Shown: piece after piece, positions 1 through 7,620 of the stretch
How the letters are laid out: each line of letters begins with the position of its first letter
How positions within the stretch are numbered: position 1 is the first letter of the stretch
DNA from: Candidatus Bathyarchaeota archaeon
GTDB taxonomy: Archaea > Thermoproteota > Bathyarchaeia > Bathyarchaeales > Bathycorpusculaceae
Reading direction: 5' to 3'
Assembly (NCBI GenBank): GCA_012515445.1
Contig: JAAYYI010000003.1
Span: forward strand, 1 to 32,532
Length of the DNA stretch: 32,532 nucleotides
The notes under the pieces: model-generated
Database searches by the model: none
What the model saw: the letters and a program-made list of their open reading frames with translations, nothing else
Told to the model about the DNA's origin: nothing
Made by a program: the position numbers and the translations under genes

Positions 1-172
1 GCGCTGTTTGTTTTCTGTCAAGGCCTTTTACGTACTCGTTCATGGCTTTTTTGTTTGGTTGAAAGCTAGTTATAAGCTTGGCGGTAGGTAGCTGGAGAAG
101 AGACGACTTTTCACACAGTCTCGACAAAGCGGCGCGTAAAGTACTAAATTCTAGGCGTTTCATTACTGGCAT
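1..172 (-). CDS. N-terminal part of an unidentified protein (runs off the window edge)
   Basis: An open frame on the minus strand starts at ATG 172 and continues without a stop for 57 codons to the window edge. It begins MPVMKRLEFSTLRAAL and continues into a basic, helix-prone stretch (NKKAMNEYVKGLDRK). The reading frame looks protein-like, with mixed charged and hydrophobic residues. A second ATG at 163 is an alternative start. I do not recognise the family. The start lies just downstream of direct repeat copy 1 (176-210), so that repeat forms its leader. It follows brkB and the zinc-ribbon gene in the same direction, so it may once have followed brkB directly. Only the N-terminus is visible, so function cannot be assigned. 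Confidence 0.45.
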   Translation of the reverse strand, partial: MPVMKRLEFSTLRAALSRLCEKSSLLQLPTAKLITSFQPNKKAMNEYVKGLDRKQTA

Positions 173-175
173 GTA

Positions 176-210
176 AACATAACGGGGCTGATATGCGTCC
201 CCCAGTCGTC
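176..210. repeat. Direct repeat copy 1 (35 bp)
   Basis: This copy matches 707-741 at 32 of 35 positions; the core is GGGGCTGATATGCGTCCC. The two copies are 531 bp apart, in the same orientation, and enclose the zinc-ribbon membrane gene at 268-597. This copy lies just upstream of the edge gene start. The arrangement resembles a duplicated target or a recombination site flanking a small cassette. Confidence 0.85.
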
Positions 211-267
211 CTTAGTCATATACTTTGGTCGCAAGAAAACAAGGTTACGACTTCAAGACAGGAGTGA

Positions 268-597
268 TTAGCCTTGCCTAATCATTCCTTCTGGATTCTC
301 CGATTCCAATTCAACATACTTATTTGCAATCAACCAAGTTAATACAAAGATGACCGCAAACATTGTTACGGAAAGTCCAATATACAAATTATTTCCAGTC
401 TGAATCCAAAAAATAAGAAGTAATGTTCCAAGACCACCGCCTATGCCACCGCCAACACCGCCGATTGTACTGTTAAAATTTTTATTTTTTACTCTTAGCT
501 TTGAAGAACAAACCTGACAAGTTATTGTGTTTAGATTAGTTAACCTTAACAATTTACGAGCTTGCACATTGTTACCACATTTTGGACAAACACCCAT
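268..597 (-). CDS. Small zinc-ribbon membrane protein
   Basis: This 109-aa protein of unknown function has an N-terminal zinc ribbon (CPKCG at residues 5-9, then CQVC at 27-30), a Gly-rich linker (GGVGGGIGGG around 46-55) and two hydrophobic segments (about 56-66 and 71-91) before a short acidic tail. It is probably anchored in the cytoplasmic membrane with the ribbon in the cytosol. The ATG at 597 is preceded by an A/T-rich box near 633-642, so it probably has its own promoter. The gene lies between two 35-bp direct repeats (176-210 and 707-741), which suggests it was inserted downstream of brkB. The zinc site is directly visible; the role is unknown. Confidence 0.7.
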   Translation of the reverse strand: MGVCPKCGNNVQARKLLRLTNLNTITCQVCSSKLRVKNKNFNSTIGGVGGGIGGGLGTLLLIFWIQTGNNLYIGLSVTMFAVIFVLTWLIANKYVELESENPEGMIRQG

Positions 598-706
598 GTT
601 CTTCTTTGCCCCATCAGACTTTTAATGGAGGAAACATTAAATTTTTGTGTTCAGAAAGCGAACAGCATCAAAATGGTTTTTGCTTAATTTCATTGAGTGT
701 TAGTCT

Positions 707-741
707 AACATAGCGGGGCTGATATGCGTCCCTTAGTCGTC
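707..741. repeat. Direct repeat copy 2 (35 bp), overlapping the brkB 3' end
   Basis: Partner of the repeat at 176-210, with three differences. It contains the last codons and stop of the BrkB gene (stop at 733-735). Copy 1 therefore carries a remnant matching the brkB tail, as expected if the target was duplicated when the cassette entered. Confidence 0.85.
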
Positions 742-1728
742 GGTAATTGGGCGACGACAATAAATCTGGCGGTCGACTGAAACGGCGCACGCGTTATTCT
801 CGACTTTAACGCTGACCTCCGCCGTCACCTCAATCCGCTCAACCTTGGGGCGAGGCGGCCACTTTAGAACTGGGGGTCTATTGTGATGTGAACCAAAAGT
901 CTGCGCATAAACCTTTGAGAATTGAGCGCCAAACAAAACAAACAAATTAACTAAGTAAACCCATAAAAATAGGATAATTAGAGATCCAGCTGTACCCGCT
1001 AAAGTGGTTATTTGGACAGAGCTTATGTAGAGTCCAAAAAAGTAGTTTAACACGGTAAAGACACCAGCGGTTAGTAGCGCTGCAATCTTGACGTCACCCC
1101 ATTCTACCTTTGTTTCTGGAAGCTCCTTGAAAATGATGGCAAACAGTAATGTTCCCAAACCAAACGATGACGCAATCTCTAAAACCCAAACCAAATACCC
1201 CGTTAAACCACCCAAAACTGGAGTCAAAGCATAAACCACTGCCCCATAAAGAACGGTTGAAAACGCTGTCCAACCGACCACAAGCGTAACAACCACAGCA
1301 ATAAGCACAAACGGCATCGCTTTCTCTTTAATAAACGCCCCCCGACCCCTTTCCTCAGCGCGGATAGCCCACATAACATCTATTGACTTCTGCAAAACAG
1401 AAAACGCGCCTAAAGCGCCTGATAAGGCAAAGATCACTGCAAAAAATGATCCCAATACGCCTGTTAGGGGGCTTTGGGCGTTGAGTAGTAACTCAGAAAA
1501 CAGGTTAGCTACCGTGGGGCCGGCGAAGGAGCTTACTTGGGTTACAAGTTGCTGTAGGGCAGCTTGTTCGCCGTATATTTGGGCTAAAACCGCGACGGCA
1601 ATCAACGCTAGGGAGGGTAAGGGAAGGATGGTGAAGAAGGTTAATCCTGCTGCTCGTAGGGTGGCGTCGTGTTTTTGCCATTTGGTGAAGGTTTGGAAAA
1701 GTAGGCCTGCGAATTGTCCCTTATTCAT
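733..1728 (-). CDS. YihY/BrkB family integral membrane protein
   Basis: This 331-aa protein matches the YihY/virulence factor BrkB family (once misnamed ribonuclease BN). It has about six hydrophobic segments, an N-terminal stretch with the family look (RAAGLTFFTILPLPSLALI) and a Gly/Leu-rich last helix (LAGTAGSLIILFLWVYLVNL) followed by a cytoplasmic tail. The family probably acts in transport or envelope function, but no substrate is established. Its ATG follows the stop of the upstream 136-aa gene directly (TAGATG), so the genes 2371-2132, 2139-1729 and 1728-733 form one operon. The final codons lie in direct repeat copy 2, so the extreme C-terminus may have been altered by that event. Confidence 0.85.
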   Translation of the reverse strand: MNKGQFAGLLFQTFTKWQKHDATLRAAGLTFFTILPLPSLALIAVAVLAQIYGEQAALQQLVTQVSSFAGPTVANLFSELLLNAQSPLTGVLGSFFAVIFALSGALGAFSVLQKSIDVMWAIRAEERGRGAFIKEKAMPFVLIAVVVTLVVGWTAFSTVLYGAVVYALTPVLGGLTGYLVWVLEIASSFGLGTLLFAIIFKELPETKVEWGDVKIAALLTAGVFTVLNYFFGLYISSVQITTLAGTAGSLIILFLWVYLVNLFVLFGAQFSKVYAQTFGSHHNRPPVLKWPPRPKVERIEVTAEVSVKVENNACAVSVDRQIYCRRPITDD

Positions 1729-2139
1729 CTATATCACTAGTTTGGCGGCGGTTATAATGCTGTTAATTGCAATGCCGCGGGTTTTAGTTATGTGATGGAG
1801 TAGGGTGGGGTTGGCGTCTGCACCAATTGTGGCGATACGGCTGCCGCGGTAAGAGACGGTGATTGTGATGCCTCTGCTGCAGAGGGCGTCGGCTACTTTG
1901 CGGGCGGTTGATAATGCGCCGCCTAATTGTGGTGGATTGCTTGTCGCCTCAGAATCGGCGTCACAAGTCTGCGGTTTAGGCTGATTTCGTAGCGCAATTA
2001 GGCGTTTGATGAAGGCTTTATCCTCAACGTCTACGTCAATATGGGTTCTGCTCAAGTTAACCTTCATGACTTGCACGTCCCCTGTTGAGACTAGAACTTC
2101 TCCACCCTCGAAGTTTGGGATTCCACTGGCTTCACCCAT
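1729..2139 (-). CDS. Uncharacterised protein in the brkB operon
   Basis: This 136-aa soluble protein has no family that I recognise. The N-terminal half has beta-strand-like hydrophobic alternation (GGEVLVSTGDVQVMKVNLS), the middle is a low-complexity linker rich in Ser, Pro and Gln (about 52-73), and the C-terminal half looks like a compact alpha/beta module (ARKVADALCSRGITITVSY, then GSRIATIGADANP). It begins 8 nt inside the end of the preceding 79-aa gene and ends directly against the brkB start, so the three are probably translationally coupled. A link with the BrkB membrane protein is inferred from this order only. Confidence 0.6.
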   Translation of the reverse strand: MGEASGIPNFEGGEVLVSTGDVQVMKVNLSRTHIDVDVEDKAFIKRLIALRNQPKPQTCDADSEATSNPPQLGGALSTARKVADALCSRGITITVSYRGSRIATIGADANPTLLHHITKTRGIAINSIITAAKLVI

Positions 2140-2371
2140 ACTTCTCCACCACTTCCTTTGCTACTGCGTGAGCGTTTGGGATTTTATGGAAAACCTTGAA
2201 CTCAACAACACCATTGATATCGAATTTTTCTCCTCGCAGAGTGAACTTTACGTTTTTTAGGTTGACTTTGAGGTTGTCTTTGTCGCCTGCAAGCCTGTCA
2301 ATAATTGTAGCTAAATTATCACGCTTAGAACCGGAGAGCAAATCCTGTAAGGTATCAGATTGCTTTGCCAT
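2132..2371 (-). CDS. Small uncharacterised protein, first gene of the brkB operon
   Basis: This 79-aa protein has a helical N-terminus (TLQDLLSGSKRDNLATIIDR) and a beta-rich second half (VNLKNVKFTLRGEKFDI, then GVVEFKVFH). I do not recognise the family. It is the first of three overlapping or abutting genes that end with brkB. Its 3' end overlaps the next gene by 8 nt. The region 2372-2534 upstream should hold the promoters for this operon and for the divergent gene at 2559, but I could not single out a convincing TATA box there. Confidence 0.6.
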   Translation of the reverse strand: MAKQSDTLQDLLSGSKRDNLATIIDRLAGDKDNLKVNLKNVKFTLRGEKFDINGVVEFKVFHKIPNAHAVAKEVVEKYG

Positions 2372-2558
2372 AAAAATAGAATCCCAATAGGACTAGGCAG
2401 GAAACGGTAATAAATGCCTATCCTTGCAGCCTTGAGGCATACAAGGGCACCTAAATGGTCCTTAACCTTCCGAACAGAGAAGACTGTGGGATAGCTACAA
2501 CACAGTCTTAAACGCACGTATAGGGTAAACAGGTTTGGTGTTTTTATTGGATAAACCG

Positions 2559-2831
2559 ATGCAGAAGTATCTTGTTTTAATCAAGACTCGTCCTGGAAGG
2601 GGCGGCGAATTCTGGGAAGACTTCCAAAAAATCCCTGACCAGCCAATGAACGGCGTATCCATCGAATCCTCTTGGAGCCTCTATGGATACTGGGATTTCC
2701 TGCTATTGTTCCAAGCGGATAGCAACGAAAACAGCCTTCACTTCATTGGCGAAGTCTTACGGAAAGTGAGGGGCATAGCAAAAACAAGCACCTCACCCAT
2801 GACCGCTCTTAAAAAATTCGGTAAAATGTAG
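2559..2831 (+). CDS. Stand-alone Lrp/AsnC-type ligand-binding domain protein
   Basis: From ATG 2559 this is a 90-aa protein with the alpha/beta pattern of the Lrp/AsnC C-terminal ligand-binding (RAM) domain: strand KYLVLIKTRPG, helix, strand GVSIESSWSLYGYWDFLLLF, then helix and a final strand ending in TSTSPMTAL. There is no helix-turn-helix. Such stand-alone domains form beta-barrel oligomers that bind small ligands, often amino acids, and can modulate partner regulators. An in-frame TTG at 2535 would add eight residues (MVFLLDKP); the inner ATG gives the usual family N-terminus. It is transcribed alone, divergent from the brkB operon. Confidence 0.6.
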   Translation: MQKYLVLIKTRPGRGGEFWEDFQKIPDQPMNGVSIESSWSLYGYWDFLLLFQADSNENSLHFIGEVLRKVRGIAKTSTSPMTALKKFGKM

Positions 2832-2998
2832 CCGGTCGACAGTCTTTCTCTTGTTTATCTTTCTAGGTGTGCTATCCTCACCGGCAAAAATAGAGCGACC
2901 TCTGGTCAGCAGCCGCCAATGATAACGGCTAGAGCGATTGCTGCTCCACTTCAACAGCGGTAGCTTTCTCAGAGACTGGTAATTAATGAATAGGTGGT
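2832..2998. other. Intergenic stretch between convergent genes
   Basis: About 170 bp between the Lrp-like gene (plus) and the 68-aa gene (minus). A pyrimidine-rich run follows the plus-strand stop (CTTTCTCTTGTTTATCTTTC, 2842-2861) and may end that transcript. I see no open frame or RNA gene here. Confidence 0.4.
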
Positions 2999-3205
2999 TT
3001 ATGCTTTATACAAAGAATCTTTGGCTTCTTCGGTTAAATCCTTCTTTTCCTCAACGAATTCATCAAGACCCTCTAAGATATCCTTTGATTGCTCTTCAGT
3101 GAAACCATACTGCATCAAAGACTTCAATAGATAGCGTCTTCTCATTTCTTGGGCCTCCGCCAAAGTAACTACCTTTCCTTGATAAACTAACACTTCAGAA
3201 GGCAT
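2999..3205 (-). CDS. Small acidic helical protein downstream of nfnB
   Basis: This 68-aa protein is highly charged and predicted helical, ending EEKKDLTEEAKDSLYKA. It has a short beta-like start (MPSEVLVYQGKVVTLAEA), a basic patch MRRRYLLKSL and a helix-turn-helix-like stretch (YGFTEEQSKDILEGL). I do not recognise the family. It lies 50 bp downstream of nfnB in the same direction. The A/T-rich box TATAATATAG at 3217-3226 suggests its own, nearly leaderless, promoter, though read-through from the Hdr-Nfn operon is possible. Confidence 0.55.
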   Translation of the reverse strand: MPSEVLVYQGKVVTLAEAQEMRRRYLLKSLMQYGFTEEQSKDILEGLDEFVEEKKDLTEEAKDSLYKA

Positions 3206-3255
3206 TGAGACACCACTATAATATAGAATATTGGCGTTCTTAAGGCTATATCCAA

Positions 3256-4653
3256 CTATTTCTCAGATAGAAATTCATGAATTGCCCTCGCCGCTTTTCT
3301 CCCCGCGCCCATTGCACTAATCACAGTCGCTTCCCCCGTAACTATGTCACCGCCAGCATACACTGCGTTGAGGCTTGTTTTGCCAGTCTCGTCAACTATG
3401 ATTCCGCCCCAATCCGCAGTAACAAGGTCGTCAGTCGTCTGTTTAATTATTGGGTTCGGAGTTCTTCCGATAGCCAATATGACGCTATCTACATCCATCA
3501 AGAAATTGGAACCCTCAATTGGCACAGGCCTCCTTCTACCACTCTTATCCGGCTCCGTCAAACGCATCCTCACACATTCAATCGATTTGACGGTGCGTCT
3601 CTCATTTCCTAAAAGCCTAAGAGGGGACGTTAAAAACTCAAACGAGACACCTTCTTCTTCGGCATTCTCAATTTCCTCAGCTCTAGCAGGCATCTCTTCC
3701 TTGGACCGCCGGTAGACAATTTTTACTTCTTTTGCACCTAACCGTACAGCGCATCTGGCGGAATCCATGGCAACGTTGCCTCCTCCAATGACCGCTACTT
3801 TCTCGCCTACGTATATGGGGGTGCCCGCTTTGGGGAAGTCATATGATTTCATTAGGTTTACGCGTATGAGAAATTCGTTGGCTGAGTAGACTCTGCAGAG
3901 GTTCTCTCCTGGTATTCCCAGGAAGGTTGGTAGACCTGCCCCTGAGCCTATGAAGACTGCGTTAAAGTTATGCAGTAACTCCTCTACTGTGTATAGTCTT
4001 CCGATCAGCGCATCAGTTCTTAGTGTAACTCCAAGCTTCCCAATGTACTCCGCTTCCGCTTCAACGATTTTCTTGGGCAACCTAAACTCGGGAATGCCAT
4101 AGGTAAGAACGCCGCCTGGCTTGTGCAAGGCCTCGAAAACCGAAACTTCGTGTCCCAGTTTGACCAAGTCCGCGGCAACTGTCAACCCGGCTGGACCAGC
4201 CCCCACGATTGCCACCTTCTTGCCTGTTGGAGCTGCTTTTTCTGGTATTACAGAGCCATGTTGTCTTTCCCAGTCCGCTGCAAACCGCTCTAAGCGCCCG
4301 ATTGAGATGGGGTCACCTATTCTGCCCACGGTGCATCTTGCTTGGCACTGTTCCTCTTGTGGGCAAACGCGTCCGCAGACGGCTGGTAGGCTGTTTTTTT
4401 CCCTTATCTTCATGGCGGCGTCGCTAAATTTGTGTTCTTTGATTAGTTTGATGAACTCTGGAATGCACATCTCAACGGGGCAGCCTTTGCTGCATGGGGC
4501 TTCTTTGCATTGCAGGCATCTTTGCGCTTCGCTTAGGGCACTTTCTTCGGTGTACCCAATCGCTACTTCCTTAAAGTTAGCCTTACGTTCTTGGGGAGTC
4601 TGCTTGGGCATCGGAACAGCTTCTTTCCTCAAACCCGGTTTAGGTGCACTCAT
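3256..4653 (-). CDS. nfnB: NADH-dependent ferredoxin:NADP+ oxidoreductase, large subunit (NfnB/SudA, GltD family)
   Basis: This 465-aa iron-sulfur flavoprotein has the usual length for NfnB. In order: an N-terminal double [4Fe-4S] domain (CLQC, CSKGCPVEMCIPEF, CGRVCPQEEQCQARC), an FAD-binding GAGPAGL motif, an NADP-binding GGGNVAMDSARCA motif, and the closing FAD-domain signature YAGGDIVTGEATVISAMGAG. With NfnA it forms the cytosolic bifurcating transhydrogenase coupling ferredoxin, NAD(H) and NADP(H); in Pyrococcus the homologous pair was called sulfide dehydrogenase (SudAB). The ATG overlaps the nfnA stop as ATGA, and nfnA overlaps hdrA. A GltD of classical glutamate synthase is less likely because no GltB is present and NfnA is directly attached. 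Confidence 0.93.
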   Translation of the reverse strand: MSAPKPGLRKEAVPMPKQTPQERKANFKEVAIGYTEESALSEAQRCLQCKEAPCSKGCPVEMCIPEFIKLIKEHKFSDAAMKIREKNSLPAVCGRVCPQEEQCQARCTVGRIGDPISIGRLERFAADWERQHGSVIPEKAAPTGKKVAIVGAGPAGLTVAADLVKLGHEVSVFEALHKPGGVLTYGIPEFRLPKKIVEAEAEYIGKLGVTLRTDALIGRLYTVEELLHNFNAVFIGSGAGLPTFLGIPGENLCRVYSANEFLIRVNLMKSYDFPKAGTPIYVGEKVAVIGGGNVAMDSARCAVRLGAKEVKIVYRRSKEEMPARAEEIENAEEEGVSFEFLTSPLRLLGNERRTVKSIECVRMRLTEPDKSGRRRPVPIEGSNFLMDVDSVILAIGRTPNPIIKQTTDDLVTADWGGIIVDETGKTSLNAVYAGGDIVTGEATVISAMGAGRKAARAIHEFLSEK

Positions 4654-5477
4654 ATGGTTTTTTCTCCTTCCTCCCAGAACACTTTAGCAACCTTTTCCTG
4701 AAGCGTATACGTCTTGAGGCGAGCTAGTAACTCATCGAAATCAACTTGGTGTCCATCGAACTCTAAACCGTCTACGCAGGCAAACAGCATTTTTCCGCCA
4801 ACGCCGACTCTGCAGGCGCCGCACATACCCATGCCGTCAATCATTGTCGGAATCAAATCGACAACTGTTGGTATTTTCAACGGATGGGTAGTATCAGCTA
4901 CGGCTTTCAACATGAGAACTGGCCCTTCTGCCACTACTCTGTCAATTTTCTTTTTTGTTATTAGGTCTTTTAGGAAATCGATTCCTTTGTATCCCTCGCT
5001 TCCGTCGTCTGTAGCAATGTAGAGTTCGTTGCAGGTTTTGCTCATTTCTTCTAAAAAGACCAAATGATCTTTCGTTGCTGCTCCGACTACGCCGATAACG
5101 TAATTACCTGCCTCTCGCAAGGCTTTGGCTTTGAAGTGTATTGGAGCTGCCATAACTCCGCCGCCAACGCAAAGTACTGTTCCGAATTTTTCTATTGCCG
5201 CGGGTTTTCCAAGAGGGCCCAGCAGGTTTGGGATCGCGTCGCCTTCTTTTAGGCTTCCAAGCTGTGCTGTTGTTTTACCGACTTCGTGGCATGCAACCGA
5301 TATTGTTCCCTGCTCTTTGTCGACATTAGCGATGGTCAAGGGTATCCTTTCTCCGTCCTCGTCGAGTCTTATAATGACGAATTGTCCTGGCTTGGCTTTC
5401 GCAGCTACTTCTTCTGCCGAAAAAGTAAAGAGGTTAATGGTGGGTGCTAGCTTACGCTTTGTCTCGATTTTATACAA
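4650..5477 (-). CDS. nfnA: NADH-dependent ferredoxin:NADP+ oxidoreductase, small subunit (NfnA/SudB, PyrK-like)
   Basis: From TTG 5477 this is a 275-aa protein of the FNR/PyrK type. An N-terminal FAD-binding barrel (PGQFVIIRLDEDGERIPLTI) is followed by an NAD-binding domain with a Gly-rich loop (VLCVGGGVMAAPI) and a C-terminal [2Fe-2S] site (MCGACRV, then LFACVDG). It should dock with NfnB and receive or give electrons at the NAD side. The start is set by a perfect AGGAGG 9 nt upstream (complement of 5487-5492); a longer frame to 5522 would put that site inside the gene. The first codons overlap the hdrA-mvhD end by 8 nt, showing translational coupling of Nfn with Hdr subunits. Confidence 0.92.
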   Translation of the reverse strand: MYKIETKRKLAPTINLFTFSAEEVAAKAKPGQFVIIRLDEDGERIPLTIANVDKEQGTISVACHEVGKTTAQLGSLKEGDAIPNLLGPLGKPAAIEKFGTVLCVGGGVMAAPIHFKAKALREAGNYVIGVVGAATKDHLVFLEEMSKTCNELYIATDDGSEGYKGIDFLKDLITKKKIDRVVAEGPVLMLKAVADTTHPLKIPTVVDLIPTMIDGMGMCGACRVGVGGKMLFACVDGLEFDGHQVDFDELLARLKTYTLQEKVAKVFWEEGEKTI

Positions 5478-7620
5478 GCTCTTTACCCTCCTGTGTCCAC
5501 TGTTTGGGGCTAAGTGCTTCAATCTGTTTTACGAAGTCAGTCATCATAGCTGCGAATTTTTGTCCCTCGGATGAAGACGCAAACCCTATTTCGAGGCGTT
5601 TTGGGTCTATGCCTAGGGCGCCTATTGATTTCTTGAGGATATCCGCTCGCTCTAAAGCTTTCAAGTTGCCGTCAATATAATGGCAGTCTCCAATCAGGCA
5701 ACCAGTAATGATAACCCCATCTGCGCCGCTCTGAAATGCAGTCACAACATGACCTACATCAACCCTACCGCTACAAGGAACCCTCAATATCCTAACGTTG
5801 GGCGGATACTGAATTCTGGAGACTCCTGCAAGGTCAGCGGCTGCGTAAGAGCACCATTGACACGCGAAACCAAGTATCACAGGCTTGTAACTGCCCTCCA
5901 AACGAGCCGGGGCATCCCGCTTAAAGAGCGCCTTAATCGCAGCAGTAATCTGGTCATCTTTGAACTGTTTGAGCTGCATAGCCCCCGTGGGGCACTCCGC
6001 TGCGCAGACACCACAGCCTTTGCAATTAGCCTCAATTACTCTTGGGAGCCCAAATGGTGAAGCTTCGATGGCGTTAAAAGCGCAAGAGACTACGCATGCA
6101 TCGCAATTCACGCATTTTTCTTTGATAACCGTGGCTTTTACAGCGCCTGATTTAATCTTTCCCACAGCCATTGGAATAGATGCTTTGGCGGCTGTCGCAT
6201 AAGCTTGGGAAATGCTCTCGGACACGGTTTTTGGGCCGTGCGCTGTTCCGCATATGTATATTCCTTCGGAGGCGAATTCTACGGGTTTTAGTTTAGGATG
6301 TGCTTCAAAAAAGAACTTGTCAGCACCCAGTGGCACCTTTAGCTGAGATGCAAGCTTCTCTCCGTCTTCATGTTGAACCAAAGGAGTAGATAGCACCAGT
6401 AGGTCGCTCTCTAGCTCGATTTCAGCACCTAAGTACAAGTCATAGACTGTTACAAGCAAGCTACCATCGGGGTTAGCGGTAACTTTTGGTGGGCGATTTT
6501 GGTCGTAACGGATGAAAGTTACATAGTTCTTTCTTGCTTCTGTGTAAAAGTGTTCGTTTTCGCCGTAGGTTTGAAGGTCTCGGAGAAGTACCGTCACGTT
6601 GACATCGGGATACAGCTTCTTAAGCTGAGAAGCGTTGCAGAGAGCCACTTGGCAGCATATCCTTGAACAATAAGTCCTTCCAGTTTTCTCCCTTGAGCCA
6701 ACACATTGAATCATGACAACCCTTTCAGGCTTTTTTAGATTCCCACCTTTGAGAAGCTGTTCAAGCTCCAACTGGGTAATTACTTTCTGGTTTTTCCCAT
6801 ACTCGTAATAATCAAGTGGCTTGAATACCTCTGCGCCTGTTGCAACGATAATTGTACCTACCTTGATTTGCTCCGTTTGGTCTGAGCTGCTGGATTGTAG
6901 ATTTACCTTAAAGTTACCGATAAAACCGCTTACTTGGCTGATAGAGGTGGATGTATGCACGTGGATGTTGCTGTGGGCTTTTACGGTGGCGATGGCTTCA
7001 CTGAGAATTTTATCAGCTTCGCGCTCAGTTGGTTGCAGCCTGTAGAGTTTTCTTAGCATGCCGCCAAGTTCAGTTTCTTTTTCTATTAGATGAACTTTGA
7101 ATCCCTGTCTTGCCAGAGATACAGCTGCTGTGATTCCTGATATTCCACCGCCTATCACCAGCGATGAAGGGGTTATTTCTAGTTCATTCTCGGTTTGTGG
7201 TTCAAGGTTTGCTGCTTTTGCCACTGCCATTCTGATGAGGTCTTTAGCTTTCTCTGTAGCCGCTTCTGGGAGATGCATGTGAACCCATGAACAGTGCTCG
7301 CGGATGTTTGCCATCTCAAAAAAGTACTTGTTTAACCCTGCCTCCTCGCAGGTTCTCTGGAATAGAGACTCATGCGTTGCAGGTGTGCAGGAGGCTACGA
7401 TAACCCGGTTAAGCTTGAACTGTGAGATCTGTTTTTTTATTGAATCCAGACCGGCGGAGGAACAGGTGTACATGTTTTCTTCTGCAACTATAACATGCGG
7501 CAGCGTCTTAGAGTATTCAGCAACCGATGGAACATCAACTACGCCACCTATGTTGAAGCCACAACGGCATACGAAGACTCCAATTCTTGGTTCCAATTCA
7601 TCAACTGCCATGGGTATCAT
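5470..7620 (-). CDS. hdrA: HdrA-MvhD fusion protein (QmoB-like heterodisulfide reductase subunit A)
   Basis: This 716-aa flavin electron-transfer protein contains the HdrA N-terminal cysteine domain (about 12-135; VFVCRCGFNIGG, CSSAG, ASCTPATHE), a thioredoxin-reductase-like FAD domain with GGGISGITAA near 157, the YCSRICC motif, two ferredoxin clusters at about 503-547 (CVNCDACVVSC, CKGCGVCAAEC) and an MvhD/FlpD-like [2Fe-2S] domain at about 579-716 (CQWCSYAA, PCSGRVDVGH, GCLIGDCHY). It lacks the TFPTxDCSxC insert of HdrA, which the upstream gene carries, so the two together cover the HdrA modules as in QmoA/QmoB. The start ATG 7620 overlaps the upstream stop as ATGA; a longer frame to 7704 would lie inside the upstream gene. 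It probably bifurcates electrons between HdrBC, ferredoxin and a donor. Confidence 0.92.
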   Translation of the reverse strand: MIPMAVDELEPRIGVFVCRCGFNIGGVVDVPSVAEYSKTLPHVIVAEENMYTCSSAGLDSIKKQISQFKLNRVIVASCTPATHESLFQRTCEEAGLNKYFFEMANIREHCSWVHMHLPEAATEKAKDLIRMAVAKAANLEPQTENELEITPSSLVIGGGISGITAAVSLARQGFKVHLIEKETELGGMLRKLYRLQPTEREADKILSEAIATVKAHSNIHVHTSTSISQVSGFIGNFKVNLQSSSSDQTEQIKVGTIIVATGAEVFKPLDYYEYGKNQKVITQLELEQLLKGGNLKKPERVVMIQCVGSREKTGRTYCSRICCQVALCNASQLKKLYPDVNVTVLLRDLQTYGENEHFYTEARKNYVTFIRYDQNRPPKVTANPDGSLLVTVYDLYLGAEIELESDLLVLSTPLVQHEDGEKLASQLKVPLGADKFFFEAHPKLKPVEFASEGIYICGTAHGPKTVSESISQAYATAAKASIPMAVGKIKSGAVKATVIKEKCVNCDACVVSCAFNAIEASPFGLPRVIEANCKGCGVCAAECPTGAMQLKQFKDDQITAAIKALFKRDAPARLEGSYKPVILGFACQWCSYAAADLAGVSRIQYPPNVRILRVPCSGRVDVGHVVTAFQSGADGVIITGCLIGDCHYIDGNLKALERADILKKSIGALGIDPKRLEIGFASSSEGQKFAAMMTDFVKQIEALSPKQWTQEGKELV
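5487..5492 (-). promoter_or_regulatory. Perfect Shine-Dalgarno site for nfnA
   Basis: The minus strand reads AGGAGG nine bases before TTG 5477 and still inside the hdrA-mvhD coding region. It fixes the nfnA start and implies translation re-initiation at the Hdr/Nfn junction. Confidence 0.85.

Noticed and set aside
2311-2517. 68-codon minus-strand frame
   Set aside because: It overlaps the 79-aa gene in another frame and extends into the promoter region; no family pattern.
3256-4653. Glutamate synthase small subunit (GltD) call
   Set aside because: The sequence is homologous, but the overlap with an NfnA/PyrK-like partner and the absence of GltB point to NfnB/SudA.
4121-4687. 188-codon plus-strand frame
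   Set aside because: It lies entirely antisense to the well-supported nfnB gene and is rich in Cys, Ser and His as expected for a shadow frame.
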